A stretch of DNA of 64,000 bases from Leptothermofonsia sp049200465. GTDB lineage: Bacteria > Cyanobacteriota > Cyanobacteriia > Leptolyngbyales > Leptolyngbyaceae. The notes under the pieces are model-generated. The model was not told where the DNA came from. It made no database searches and saw only the letters and a list, made by a program, of their open reading frames with translations. The stretch's first letter is position 1. Every line of letters starts with the position of its first letter. A program made the translations under genes and the position numbers. Positions 35,102-43,517 of the stretch are shown here, piece by piece. The stretch lies in contig NZ_CP120836.1 of the NCBI RefSeq assembly GCF_049200465.1, positions 1,860,001 through 1,924,000 on the forward strand, given 5' to 3'.

Positions 35102-35968
35102 CTACTTTCCCTTCATTCGTTGATCAGGTTTCAGTTTTGCTGGCCTGGGCTGGTAGGTTAGCTTCAGGTTCCGAAGGGCGGTGGCAGCGGCTTTTTTGAT
35201 GTTGGGGTTGGGGTGATTCTGCGATCGCTGAAGCCAGGGAAGGACTTTGGGCGATCGCAGCTTACCAAGGGACTCCACGGCGGCTACGCAAACTTCTGGC
35301 CTGGAGTCTTGGGTCAGTTTACCTAAAGTGGGGATGAGGGCTTCTACATGGGCTCCAGAGCGGTTGGCTGCCAGGTTACCCAGGGCTGTAGCGACGGTTG
35401 CCCGCACGCTGCTGTCAGCATGGTTAACATAGCGCATCAAGGAACTTGCTCGCTGTAGCTGCCCGGAGCGCCCCCAACTGGCAAGGGTTTCATTCAAAGT
35501 TGCAAAGCTGGCCGGTTTGGCACTCCAATCAGAAGTTGGTGGGGAGACCGCAGGGATTTCAATCCCTGACTCCACCGATGCCTCTGATGCCACGGGCGGA
35601 GAATCGGCCGGGGGTATAGAAGGGGTTTCCGCGGCTGGAAGCTCTGAAACTGGCTCACTGGTGTCTTCTTCAGGCTCATCCAGCCACGGGTCTTGAATAA
35701 TGACTGGCTCCATTGGGGGCACTTTTGCGGAAGGAGATTCTGTCGCTGGATTGGTGATCGCTTCAGCCTGGACAGTTGTCTCTTCAGCAGGTGCAGATGG
35801 AACTTCTGGCTCGATGGGGGTTGAAGCCGTCTCAATTGGACGTTCGATGACTGGTGGGGAAATCATCGCATTCTCTCTCCGGCGTGAACGCTTTTCCCAA
35901 ACCCGGTATCCCGCGGCTGCCCCAGCCAGCACAACAAGAGCAGCCAATATCCCATACAGAGCAGACAT
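35102..35968 (-). CDS. Membrane-anchored HEAT-repeat protein
   Basis: A single N-terminal membrane helix (ALYGILAALVVLAGAAAGY) is followed by a basic stop-transfer (RVWEKRSRRR), a Pro/Glu/Ser-rich linker of about 130 residues, and then HEAT repeats such as DSSVRATVATALGNLA and RPEVCVAAVESLGKL. HEAT arrays bind proteins; related proteins in cyanobacteria include phycobilin-lyase-like repeats, but no such motif is evident here. The function is unknown. Confidence 0.8.
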   Translation of the reverse strand: MSALYGILAALVVLAGAAAGYRVWEKRSRRRENAMISPPVIERPIETASTPIEPEVPSAPAEETTVQAEAITNPATESPSAKVPPMEPVIIQDPWLDEPEEDTSEPVSELPAAETPSIPPADSPPVASEASVESGIEIPAVSPPTSDWSAKPASFATLNETLASWGRSGQLQRASSLMRYVNHADSSVRATVATALGNLAANRSGAHVEALIPTLGKLTQDSRPEVCVAAVESLGKLRSPKVLPWLQRSQNHPNPNIKKAAATALRNLKLTYQPRPAKLKPDQRMKGK

Positions 35969-36075
35969 TCCTTCTCTCCAGCAGTCATCAATGAGTCATC
36001 AATATCCCAATTTGCCATGAGGCTGGTGATAACCATTACATTTTGAAACGATTCTTGTTGTGACTCTCCTGGACA

Positions 36076-36193
36076 CTAAGGAATGAGAGTTAAATAACTC
36101 CGAAAACCTCACCCCCGCCTTTGGCACCCCTCTCCGAGTCGGAGAGGTCAGTTCACTCAAAGAATGCGGTGTTATTAAATCCATGATCCTAAG
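36076..36193 (-). repeat. MITE-like palindromic element, family C (118 bp)
   Basis: Inverted copy of 14828-14952 with the same ends (CTTAGGATCATGG...ATTCCTTAG). The internal palindrome is diverged between copies, while the outer about 40 bp are nearly identical. Confidence 0.85.
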
Positions 36194-36219
36194 TAATGGT
36201 GGAAAAGCTGAAATATGGA

Positions 36220-36333
36220 TAGCTGTCGCCAGGTTGCTTAGGACATTGGCTTTAAAGGGGGTGTGGGGGCAAGCCCCCAGCCAGGGGTTCCACCCCCTGC
36301 ACCCTGTCTTTACACCTGGTGGCTATCGCTATA
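36220..36333 (-). repeat. MITE-like element, family A (subfamily A2)
   Basis: Usual core and right end, but the left end reads ACCAGGTGTAAAGACAGGG instead of the family's CCAGGCTTAGGACGGGG. That terminus is an exact inverted match to the adjoining IS630 remnant. Confidence 0.85.
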
Positions 36334-36630
36334 ACCAGGTGTAAAGACAAGAGGCTCAGAATCTAAACCGTTCGGCGGTATATCCTCCTTATCGCCCTCG
36401 CTTCAATCCCAGCACTCGTAAGCCAGCTCTAATGCGTCCTCAAACATCCGTCCAGCCAGTTCTTACTCTTTCAACAGATCCCACTTGTTTTCAATCCGAT
36501 TCACTTCTGAACAGTTCTGAACAGTATGGAGGCAACTAGAATGGCATCATGCCGTTTTGATGCCAGACTCTTCACTTTTCCTGTATCAGTTGGCAAGTAT
36601 GCAGCGCCCCATTGTCTTGAACAATAATAG
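36334..36630 (-). pseudogene. IS630-family transposase remnant (C-terminal part)
   Basis: On the minus strand, frames starting near 36628 read IIVQDNGALHTCQLIQEK, then (after stops and a frameshift) LPPYCSEL, NRIENKWDLLKE, ELAGRMFEDALELAYECWD. These match the order of the IS630 DDE domain: second Asp in VQDNG, LPPYCS, and the catalytic Glu in NRIE. Several stops and at least one shift show decay. The 3' terminus ACCAGGTGTAAAGAC (36334-36348) is kept. The 5' two thirds are missing; a family B repeat begins at 36650. Confidence 0.8.
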
Positions 36631-36649
36631 ACATTACCGAAAATACGTA

Positions 36650-36738
36650 TAGCAGTCCTAAATCAGTCGTGAGATTGAGAGGCTTTGTGAGAAACGATTC
36701 CTGCGGAATCGTTTCTCACAATCCAAATAGGATCGCTA
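36650..36738 (-). repeat. MITE-like element, family B (89 bp)
   Basis: Contains a perfect 15-bp hairpin GTGAGAAACGATTCC / GGAATCGTTTCTCAC. TAGC...GCTA ends. It directly borders the degraded 5' side of the IS630 remnant. Confidence 0.85.
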
Positions 36739-36850
36739 TGTAATCTTCCGATTACGCCCCCACTGATACCCTAACGGTCTAGCATTTTTTTGACATTCAC
36801 TCGCTAAGATGACTGGTATCAGAAATACCGGGAGCGGGGCGAGGGGATTT

Positions 36851-38449
36851 ATGCAGAGCGTTGTTTCTCCTTCTGAGACAGCGGAGCAGTTTCGGAGTTT
36901 ACAGGCGCAATTGCGCGATCGCTGGAAAACGGTTGAACTGTTTGACAGCAGCGATGCAGATATTGTGGTGGTTCCCTTCCTCAGCCTCGACCAGCGAGAA
37001 TTGCTCAAGATTGAAGGGTTTCATCATTACGAAGAACGGTTGCTATTTTCGCTGATTCGCCTGCGAAATCCTCGTACCCGGCTGGTTTACATCACATCCC
37101 AGCCACTGCATCCCAGCGTAATTGATTATTATTTGCAATTGTTGCCGGGAATCCCGTTTTCCCATGCCCGCGATCGCCTGCTGCTGCTTTCAACCTATGA
37201 TTCTTCCTTCAGCCCGTTGAGTCAAAAGGTGCTGGAGCGCCCCCGCTTAATGGAGCGCATTCGGCAAGCTGTGAATCACGACCGCTCCTACATGATTTGT
37301 TTCAACTCAACGGCGGCAGAGCGGGAACTCTCAGTACATCTGGGAATCCCCCTTTATGCCCTTGACCCCGACCTGTTGCAGTGGGGAACCAAGAGCGGCA
37401 GTCGGCAGATTTTCGCGGAGGAAGCCATTCCCCATCCCGATGGCAGTCCTGTGGTTTGGTCGGCAGCGGATCTGGCGATCGCAGCGGCTGAGTTGTGGGA
37501 ACGGCAACCAGAGTTGCAACGGATGGTGATCAAACTGAATGAGGGATTTTCAGGAGAGGGAAATGCCCTGCTGGATCTGCGCCATATTCAAGAATTTAGC
37601 CCAGGTGTTGCTTCCCATGCTGAACGGGTGAAGATGTTAAGCAAACAGTTTGAGATACTCAGCTTTGAAGCCAAAAACGAAACCTGGGAGCGTTTCAGCA
37701 GCCGGATTCCAGAGCTGGGGGCGATCGCAGAAGCCTTCATTGAGGGAGAAGTAAAGCGATCGCCCAGTGTCCAGGGACGAATTACTCCCATGGGCGAGGT
37801 CGAAATCCTTTCCACCCATGACCAAATTTTGGGAGGGCCCAGTGGCCAAATTTATCTGGGCTGCAAATTTCCAGCAGATGAGTCCTATCGTTTGCGACTT
37901 CAGGAATTAGGACTACGGATTGGCAAGAATTTGGCAGAAAAGGGCGCAATGGAGCGATTTGGCGTCGATTTTGTCACCGTTCACCAGCCAAACCAGCCTG
38001 GAAAACCCGAATGGGATGTTCAGGCGATTGAGATCAATCTGCGTAAGGGTGGTACAACTCACCCCTTTATGACGTTAAAATTCCTCACTAATGGACGGTA
38101 TGACCTCTCTAGCGGGATGTTCTATAGCCAGCAGGGACGAGCAAAGTACTACGTTGCAACCGATAACTTGCAAAAAGAACGTTATCGAGGACTGTTACCC
38201 AACGACCTGATGGATATCATCGCCCAACACCAACTCCACTTTGATACCAGCACTGAAACGGGTACCGTATTTCACCTCATGGGCTGTCTTTCAGAATTTG
38301 GCAAATTGGGTCTGACCAGTATTGGCAACTCTCCCCAGCAGGCAGAAGCCATCTACAACCGACTGGTGAAAGCCCTGGATGAGGAAACCCGCCCAGTATC
38401 CGAAGAAACCCGGCCCAATCTGGTTTGTCCGTTTTCAATGGGATGGTAG
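36851..38449 (+). CDS. ATP-grasp peptide ligase PGM1-related protein
   Basis: This protein of about 530 residues resembles cyanobacterial 'peptide ligase PGM1-related' proteins, ATP-grasp enzymes that would join a carboxylate to an amine. The ATP-binding section includes MVIKLNEGFSGEGNALLDL and the metal-binding VQAIEINLRKGGTTHPF. The natural substrate is unknown; PGM1 itself works in pheganomycin biosynthesis. The start ATG at 36851 has GAGGGG 4 bases upstream and removes a Gly/Arg-rich leader from 36809. There are no obvious biosynthetic partners adjacent. Confidence 0.8.
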   Translation: MQSVVSPSETAEQFRSLQAQLRDRWKTVELFDSSDADIVVVPFLSLDQRELLKIEGFHHYEERLLFSLIRLRNPRTRLVYITSQPLHPSVIDYYLQLLPGIPFSHARDRLLLLSTYDSSFSPLSQKVLERPRLMERIRQAVNHDRSYMICFNSTAAERELSVHLGIPLYALDPDLLQWGTKSGSRQIFAEEAIPHPDGSPVVWSAADLAIAAAELWERQPELQRMVIKLNEGFSGEGNALLDLRHIQEFSPGVASHAERVKMLSKQFEILSFEAKNETWERFSSRIPELGAIAEAFIEGEVKRSPSVQGRITPMGEVEILSTHDQILGGPSGQIYLGCKFPADESYRLRLQELGLRIGKNLAEKGAMERFGVDFVTVHQPNQPGKPEWDVQAIEINLRKGGTTHPFMTLKFLTNGRYDLSSGMFYSQQGRAKYYVATDNLQKERYRGLLPNDLMDIIAQHQLHFDTSTETGTVFHLMGCLSEFGKLGLTSIGNSPQQAEAIYNRLVKALDEETRPVSEETRPNLVCPFSMGW

Positions 38450-38500
38450 AGGGAGAGGGGTGGAGGAGTGATGGAGTGGGAGGGTGGAGGAGTGGAGGAG
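38447..38500. repeat. Low-complexity spacer
   Basis: 'gaggagtgatggagtgggag' phrases run straight into the truncated left end of a family A element. Confidence 0.65.
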
Positions 38501-38608
38501 TGTCGCCAGGTTGCTTAGGACATTCGCTTTAAGGGGGTGTGGAGGCTTCGCCCCCAGCCAGGGGTTCCACCCCTGCACCCCGTCCTAAGCCTGGTGGCTA
38601 TCGCTATA
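38501..38608 (-). repeat. MITE-like element, family A (subfamily A2), one end truncated
   Basis: The end that should read ATAGCTGTCGCC begins at TGTCGCC; the missing bases are replaced by low-complexity DNA. The other end (CCTGGTGGCTATCGCTATA) is intact. Confidence 0.8.
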
Positions 38609-38609
38609 A

Positions 38610-39548
38610 CTAACAACTCTCTCGGCCCCTGGCCCCCAGCCCCCAGTCCCTGGCTTCGAAACTTTCAGAACTGGGAGATAAAGTGATCAAATCTTCGATA
38701 TTGCGCAGCATGGTGTGGCAAATGGCATCCAGAGGTAGATCATTGGGGTCATGACCAAAAGGGTTTTCGATTTCGATCCCAATTTCCTCAATACCAAACA
38801 GGGTGAAGCTGATGAGGGCTACGGTTGGTCCGGTCCACCAGCCCAAACTACCAACCATCTGAAAAGGTAGTGACAGGCAGTAGAGGAGGAGCAATTGTTT
38901 GAGATGAATGGCATAGGCAAGGGGCATGGGAGTTTTTAGGATGCGTTCGCAGCCACCCAGCATATCTACCATCTGGTCGAGTAATTTGTGCATGGCATTG
39001 AGCTGGTAGATATTGAGCATATTCCGCTCGTACTGCTGTTGCAGGTAGTCACCAATCCAAAAGGCAATTTCTAGAGGAGGATGGTTCATGCCTTTAAGTT
39101 TGCGGTAGCAATCGCCCGGTAGAAGCGCTTCCAGTTCCTCATTGATGGGTTCCTGCCGCAAATGCTGTTTCATAGCAACGCAGAAGGCAACCAGCATTTT
39201 GAGGACAACGATTTTCTGGCGGCGATCGCCTTCATTCTGAGCTTCCACCGCAATCCAGATCTGGCGCGCTAGGTTACGCACCGTGTTTACCAGCGTTCCC
39301 CAACACTTCCGTCCTTCCCAAAATCGCTCGTAAGCGGTGTTGGTGCGGAACACCAGCAGCAGACCCAGAACGATATTCGGGATCAAGCTGGCCAGGATTG
39401 GAAGTGCCACAGGTTGCTTGAAGTAGTGAAGAAGGGTAACAAAGAGGCCAAATATTCCGCACAAAACAGTGCGCCCCAAAACGGCTGGAACCACCGACCC
39501 CTTTATCTGAAAAGCAACCTGAAACCAGCGCTTGCGTTCGATACTCAT
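38610..39548 (-). CDS. Bestrophin-like (UPF0187) membrane protein
   Basis: Bestrophins form pentameric anion channels. The family signatures are visible: VVPAVLGRTVLCGIFGLF, LLLVFRTNTAYERFWEGRKCWG and FTLFGIEEIGIEIENPFGHDPNDLPLD. The long 5' extension to 39674 is rejected because family members begin near SIERKRWFQ (ATG 39548); a TTG at 39563 has a nearby AAGGAAA. The last dozen residues (RDWGLGARGRESC) are encoded by the low-complexity spacer repeat rather than conserved sequence. Confidence 0.88.
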   Translation of the reverse strand: MSIERKRWFQVAFQIKGSVVPAVLGRTVLCGIFGLFVTLLHYFKQPVALPILASLIPNIVLGLLLVFRTNTAYERFWEGRKCWGTLVNTVRNLARQIWIAVEAQNEGDRRQKIVVLKMLVAFCVAMKQHLRQEPINEELEALLPGDCYRKLKGMNHPPLEIAFWIGDYLQQQYERNMLNIYQLNAMHKLLDQMVDMLGGCERILKTPMPLAYAIHLKQLLLLYCLSLPFQMVGSLGWWTGPTVALISFTLFGIEEIGIEIENPFGHDPNDLPLDAICHTMLRNIEDLITLSPSSESFEARDWGLGARGRESC

Positions 39549-39789
39549 GCAACCAGTTAGCAAATTTCCTTCACAACGATAACTGATGTCCGGGATGGGC
39601 AATTCCGGGATGGGCAATATATAGCAAGTGATAGGGGATAGGGATTGGGAGAAGGGGTGAGGGGCTAAAAGCAAAGAGCCAAAAGCCAGGTATCAGGTGT
39701 AGAAATCACGCTCACTTATTTTTCAGACTTGTAGATTAAAAACGAACAACCTATTAGGCTGTCTATAAAGCTCATTGGAGGGAAAGATT

Positions 39790-41745
39790 TTGCTGCGTCA
39801 AATTTCAGTGTCGATTCTGACGGTTTTTGTGGTGGGTTCTGGGCGGGCGATCGCCCAAATTTCTCCTTCAGCAAAGAACGCTCTCCCTCCGGCGGTGACA
39901 ACCGTTCTGCCAGCCAGTACGCCGGGCGTTGTGCTGATTAACACCACCCCAGAAGTCTGGACTGACTTAGATCGGTTCAATCCGGTTTCAAACAGTTCTT
40001 TTCTGCCACTTACATTTCCTCTAACTTTCGGGAAAATGGTCTTCACTCAGGACATTCAGCCCTGGTTGGGAGACCGGGCGGCGATCGCAGTGATGCCTGC
40101 AACCACTCAAGACAAATCATTTCGTTCCAGTACAGTCCTGTTGCTTCCGATCAAAGACACCAACCGCTTTACGGCTTTTCTGGATAAGGTCAAAACTACG
40201 TGGGGAAAGCCCCAAATCGAGCGGGACTATAAAGGGGTAACACTCTTGCGGTGGACTGCGCCCACTCCTTCAGAAGAACCTGCTGAAGAATCGCGACCTT
40301 CTGAGTCGCCGGATGAGACTCCAGAGAAACCCACTGTCCCCCAACCCAAAAGTTCTCCCTCGCCTTCATCCCAGCTTCGTCACCGCTTACAGCCATCAGC
40401 CCTGGTAGCGGGGGAAAGGAAAGGTAAAGCAGCAAAACCTGACAGCAAAGAGCCGCCGGATCTTGAAGAGCAAATTCCACCGTTGATGCCGCTTCCACCT
40501 TCTTCAGAGCTGATGTCCCGTGGTGTGACGATCGCTCTTCTGCCCAATATTGTTGCCATCGCACCCTATGACCGGGCATTAGAAAAGCTGATCGATGCCC
40601 GCTCGTCTGAAAAATCAACCCTGGCAGAAAATCCTTTGTTTCAACGGACGCTGAAGCATCCGCAGTTTGGGCGATCGCTAATCATGGGTTACGGCAATAT
40701 CGCCGGGTTTACCAGCTACTTAACTGCCCTATTGGATAAAGTTTCAGGGCTTCCCCCAGCTATCCTGATTCCAGCCCTGGCAGAAAGTCAAATGGCCCTG
40801 CTGACGAAGGTTTACAACACCGTTGATACCTATCTCTGGGTACAACCCGAAGGACTCCACGGACAGACCAATTTTTACTTCTCCACTCCCCAGCCCCAAC
40901 TGGCAACTCCGGCAATCCCCGATGCCAATCAGATTTTAGCTCGCCTGCCTGGAATCACCTACGTATCTGCCAACGGCTATAACTTCAAGCAACAATGGCA
41001 GAGATTTCTTGATACGATTTTCCCCGGATCCACTAGCCAGCAGTGGCTGAACAAAGCGCGGGCTGAGTTTCGTAAGCAAACCGGACTCGATCTGGAAAAA
41101 GACATTGTGAACTGGATGGATCGGGAATACGCCGTTTTTTATTACCCAACCACGGGTGGCCTGTTCAACTATATCTCTCCCAAAGTTAACCTGGGGATTG
41201 GGTTCATCTTTCAAACCAGCGATCGCCCTACCGCTGAAGCCACTCTCAAAAAGCTTGACCAGTATATTCGCTCGGTCTCAAAAGGGGAGGCGATCGTGGC
41301 TCAACGCCGCGTGAAAGGAATCCCCATCACCAGTTGGGAGGGGAAAGACCGGGGCAAAACCCAAAGCATTTTTTCCTACGGTTGGGTCAGTGATGATACC
41401 TTACTCATCACTACTGGGGTTGGAGCCATGACCGACTTGATTCCCAAACCCTACCTGCCCCTCAACCTCAACCCCAACTTCAAAACCGCCACCACCAGTT
41501 TCCCCACTCCCAACGAAGGCTACGTCTACGTCAATATGGGAGCCAGCCTCTCCTTCCTTTACGGGCTCATCCTCCCCTCTGTTCCCCCAGAATACGCTCC
41601 TTTTGTACAAGAGTTTCAACGCATCATCGGAACCATTCGCAGTGTCAGTTCCAGTAACTCTACCACAGCCGAAGCCCAGCGGGTTAACTCCCTCTGGGTT
41701 TTGGGTTCCGTAAGAAAGACGACAGAAGAGAAAGATGGACGGTAG
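39790..41745 (+). CDS. DUF3352 protein, secreted
   Basis: The start is probably TTG at 39790, preceded by GGAGGGAAAG at a good distance; the TTG at 39775 is the longer option. A signal peptide ends near AIAQ. The DUF3352 region is seen in PASTPGVVLINTTPEVW and GDRAAIAVMPATT and continues to the C-terminus. A Pro/Ser/Glu-rich insert of about 75 residues divides it near residues 165-240. These proteins are common in cyanobacteria; the function is unknown. Confidence 0.82.
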   Translation: MLRQISVSILTVFVVGSGRAIAQISPSAKNALPPAVTTVLPASTPGVVLINTTPEVWTDLDRFNPVSNSSFLPLTFPLTFGKMVFTQDIQPWLGDRAAIAVMPATTQDKSFRSSTVLLLPIKDTNRFTAFLDKVKTTWGKPQIERDYKGVTLLRWTAPTPSEEPAEESRPSESPDETPEKPTVPQPKSSPSPSSQLRHRLQPSALVAGERKGKAAKPDSKEPPDLEEQIPPLMPLPPSSELMSRGVTIALLPNIVAIAPYDRALEKLIDARSSEKSTLAENPLFQRTLKHPQFGRSLIMGYGNIAGFTSYLTALLDKVSGLPPAILIPALAESQMALLTKVYNTVDTYLWVQPEGLHGQTNFYFSTPQPQLATPAIPDANQILARLPGITYVSANGYNFKQQWQRFLDTIFPGSTSQQWLNKARAEFRKQTGLDLEKDIVNWMDREYAVFYYPTTGGLFNYISPKVNLGIGFIFQTSDRPTAEATLKKLDQYIRSVSKGEAIVAQRRVKGIPITSWEGKDRGKTQSIFSYGWVSDDTLLITTGVGAMTDLIPKPYLPLNLNPNFKTATTSFPTPNEGYVYVNMGASLSFLYGLILPSVPPEYAPFVQEFQRIIGTIRSVSSSNSTTAEAQRVNSLWVLGSVRKTTEEKDGR

Positions 41746-42065
41746 GAGGGGAATAGGAACAGGTGGATGAGTGGATGGGTGATGGAGTAACGGAGTGATG
41801 GAGTAGAAGGGTGGATGAGTAGATGAGTTCTAAGTTTTGAGTTCTGAGTTGTACGGGTTTGTCAAATTTTTTGTGGCAATCCTGGAAGGGGGAGCGAGGG
41901 AATTAGGGTTTCAAGGAGTCAGAGCACCGTTTCTAGGACACCCCCGATACCTAGGCCCCAGTCCCCAATTCCTGTCTCCTAACTCCTGTTTCCTGGCTTC
42001 TTCCTTCTTCCTGCCCCCAGTCCCTGGCCCCTCCTCCCTCCACTCCCTAGCCCTTACCTGTAACA
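41746..42065. repeat. Low-complexity spacer interrupted by a family D repeat
   Basis: 'gatgagtggatgggtgatgg', 'gagttctgagttg' and 'cccagtccctggcccctcc' phrases surround the family D copy at 41858-41940. Confidence 0.75.
41858..41940 (+). repeat. Dispersed repeat, family D
   Basis: TTTGTCAAATTTTTTGTGGC, then CCTGGAA, AGGGTTTCAAGGAGTC and CCGTTTCTAG. Copies at 54745-54830 and 61589-61675 share the whole 83-86 bp. Confidence 0.9.
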
Positions 42066-42102
42066 ATCCGTATCATGGGAGTAATGTGCTATACCCTTTC
42101 CC

Positions 42103-43299
42103 ATGCTGACTCGAATTAAAGACCTTGCTGCCAACCTGGCTCCTCGCTTAATCGAGATTCGTCGTCATTTGCACAGTCACCCCGAACTGAGTGGGCAGGA
42201 GTTTCAGACGGCAGCCTATGTGGCGGGTGTGCTGTCTTCCTGTGGGTTGCAGGTTAAGGAAGGGGTGGGCAAGGTCGGTGTCATGGCAGAACTGATTGGA
42301 GCAGGGGTTGATTCTCGCATCCTGGCTATTCGCACCGATATGGATGCTTTGCCAATTTCTGAGCGGACCGGATTGGAGTTTGCCTCTCGCCAGCCGGGAA
42401 TTATGCACGCCTGTGGGCATGATGTTCACACTACGGTGGGGCTAGGAACCGCGATGATCCTGTCCCAGTTGGGACAGCCTTTACCCGGAAATGTTCGGTT
42501 TCTGTTTCAATCCGCCGAAGAAACAGCTCAGGGTGCCCGCTGGATGGTGCAGGATGGGGCAATGGAAAAAGTGACCGGGATCTTTTCGGTGCATGTGTTT
42601 CCAACAATCTCAGCCGGGGTGGTTGGGGTGCGGTATGGATCCCTGACGGCAGCGGCAGATGATTTAGAAATTACTATTCTGGGGGAGTCTGGGCATGGGG
42701 CACGCCCCCATGAAGCCGTAGATGCTGTTTGGATTGCGGCTCAGGTAATCACTACGCTCCAGCAGGCGATCAGCCGGACTCACAACCCTCTACGCCCGGT
42801 TGTGCTGACCATTGGACAGATTAGTGGTGGTCGAGCCCCGAATGTGATTGCGGATCGGGTGAAATTGCTGGGGACGGTGCGATCGCTCCATCCCGAAACC
42901 AGCGAAGCCCTACCCAACTGGATTGAGCGAATTGTGGCCAGTGTTTGCCAGCCCTACGGTGCCCGTTACCAAATCAACTACCGGCGGGGTGTTCCCTCAG
43001 TGCAAAACAACATGGCAATGACTCAACTGATTGAGTCGGCGGCAGAAGAAGCCTGGGGAAGCCAGGGTATTCAAATCATCCACGAACCGTCCCTGGGTGC
43101 GGAAGATTTTTCGGTCTACTTGCAGTACGCGCCAGGTAGCATGTTTCGTTTGGGTGTTGGGTTTCGCGATCGGCACAATTACCCCCTGCATCATCCTCAG
43201 TTTGAGGTGGATGAGTCAGCGATCGTGACGGGAGTTGTCACCCTGGCTTATGCGGCTTGCAAGTACTGGCAACAATCAGAACATTTGCTACACGCCTAG
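42103..43299 (+). CDS. M20-family amidohydrolase (N-acyl amino acid hydrolase type)
   Basis: The enzyme removes acyl groups from N-acyl amino acids or related amides using metal. The metal-binding Cys/His motif HACGHDVHTT, Glu pair in FLFQSAEETAQGARWM, and the later His in ILGESGHGARPHEAVD are present. The C-terminal GAEDFSVYL and PLHHPQFEVDE complete the site. Length (398) is normal. The natural substrate cannot be told. It appears monocistronic, flanked by low-complexity DNA. Confidence 0.92.
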   Translation: MLTRIKDLAANLAPRLIEIRRHLHSHPELSGQEFQTAAYVAGVLSSCGLQVKEGVGKVGVMAELIGAGVDSRILAIRTDMDALPISERTGLEFASRQPGIMHACGHDVHTTVGLGTAMILSQLGQPLPGNVRFLFQSAEETAQGARWMVQDGAMEKVTGIFSVHVFPTISAGVVGVRYGSLTAAADDLEITILGESGHGARPHEAVDAVWIAAQVITTLQQAISRTHNPLRPVVLTIGQISGGRAPNVIADRVKLLGTVRSLHPETSEALPNWIERIVASVCQPYGARYQINYRRGVPSVQNNMAMTQLIESAAEEAWGSQGIQIIHEPSLGAEDFSVYLQYAPGSMFRLGVGFRDRHNYPLHHPQFEVDESAIVTGVVTLAYAACKYWQQSEHLLHA

Positions 43300-43517
43300 C
43301 TATAGCAGGTGTCAACTATCAGAAGAGGCTAGGGACTGGGGGCTAAGATAACAACCACCTCCCAGCAGACTGGGTTCTATTACAGATTGTCCTAATACGC
43401 CGAATCGATGTACGATGACACGTTGAGATTGAGTAAACGTAGGATGGGTGAGGCTTAGCCGTAAGGCATCGGCAGCCGATTGAAATTGATTGCAAACGAA
43501 TAGTTGATGTGAGTCCC

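Noticed and set aside
41837..42109. ORFs reading FVKFFVAILE in family D repeats (also 54721-54951 and 61471-61695)
   Set aside because: Starts and ends vary between copies and lie in low-complexity DNA; the shared reading comes from the repeat, not from a conserved gene.
43300..43517. Possible riboswitch or small RNA before the first glycan-locus gene
   Set aside because: Short complementary stretches (gaggcttagccgtaaggcatcggcagccga) do not form a convincing known fold.
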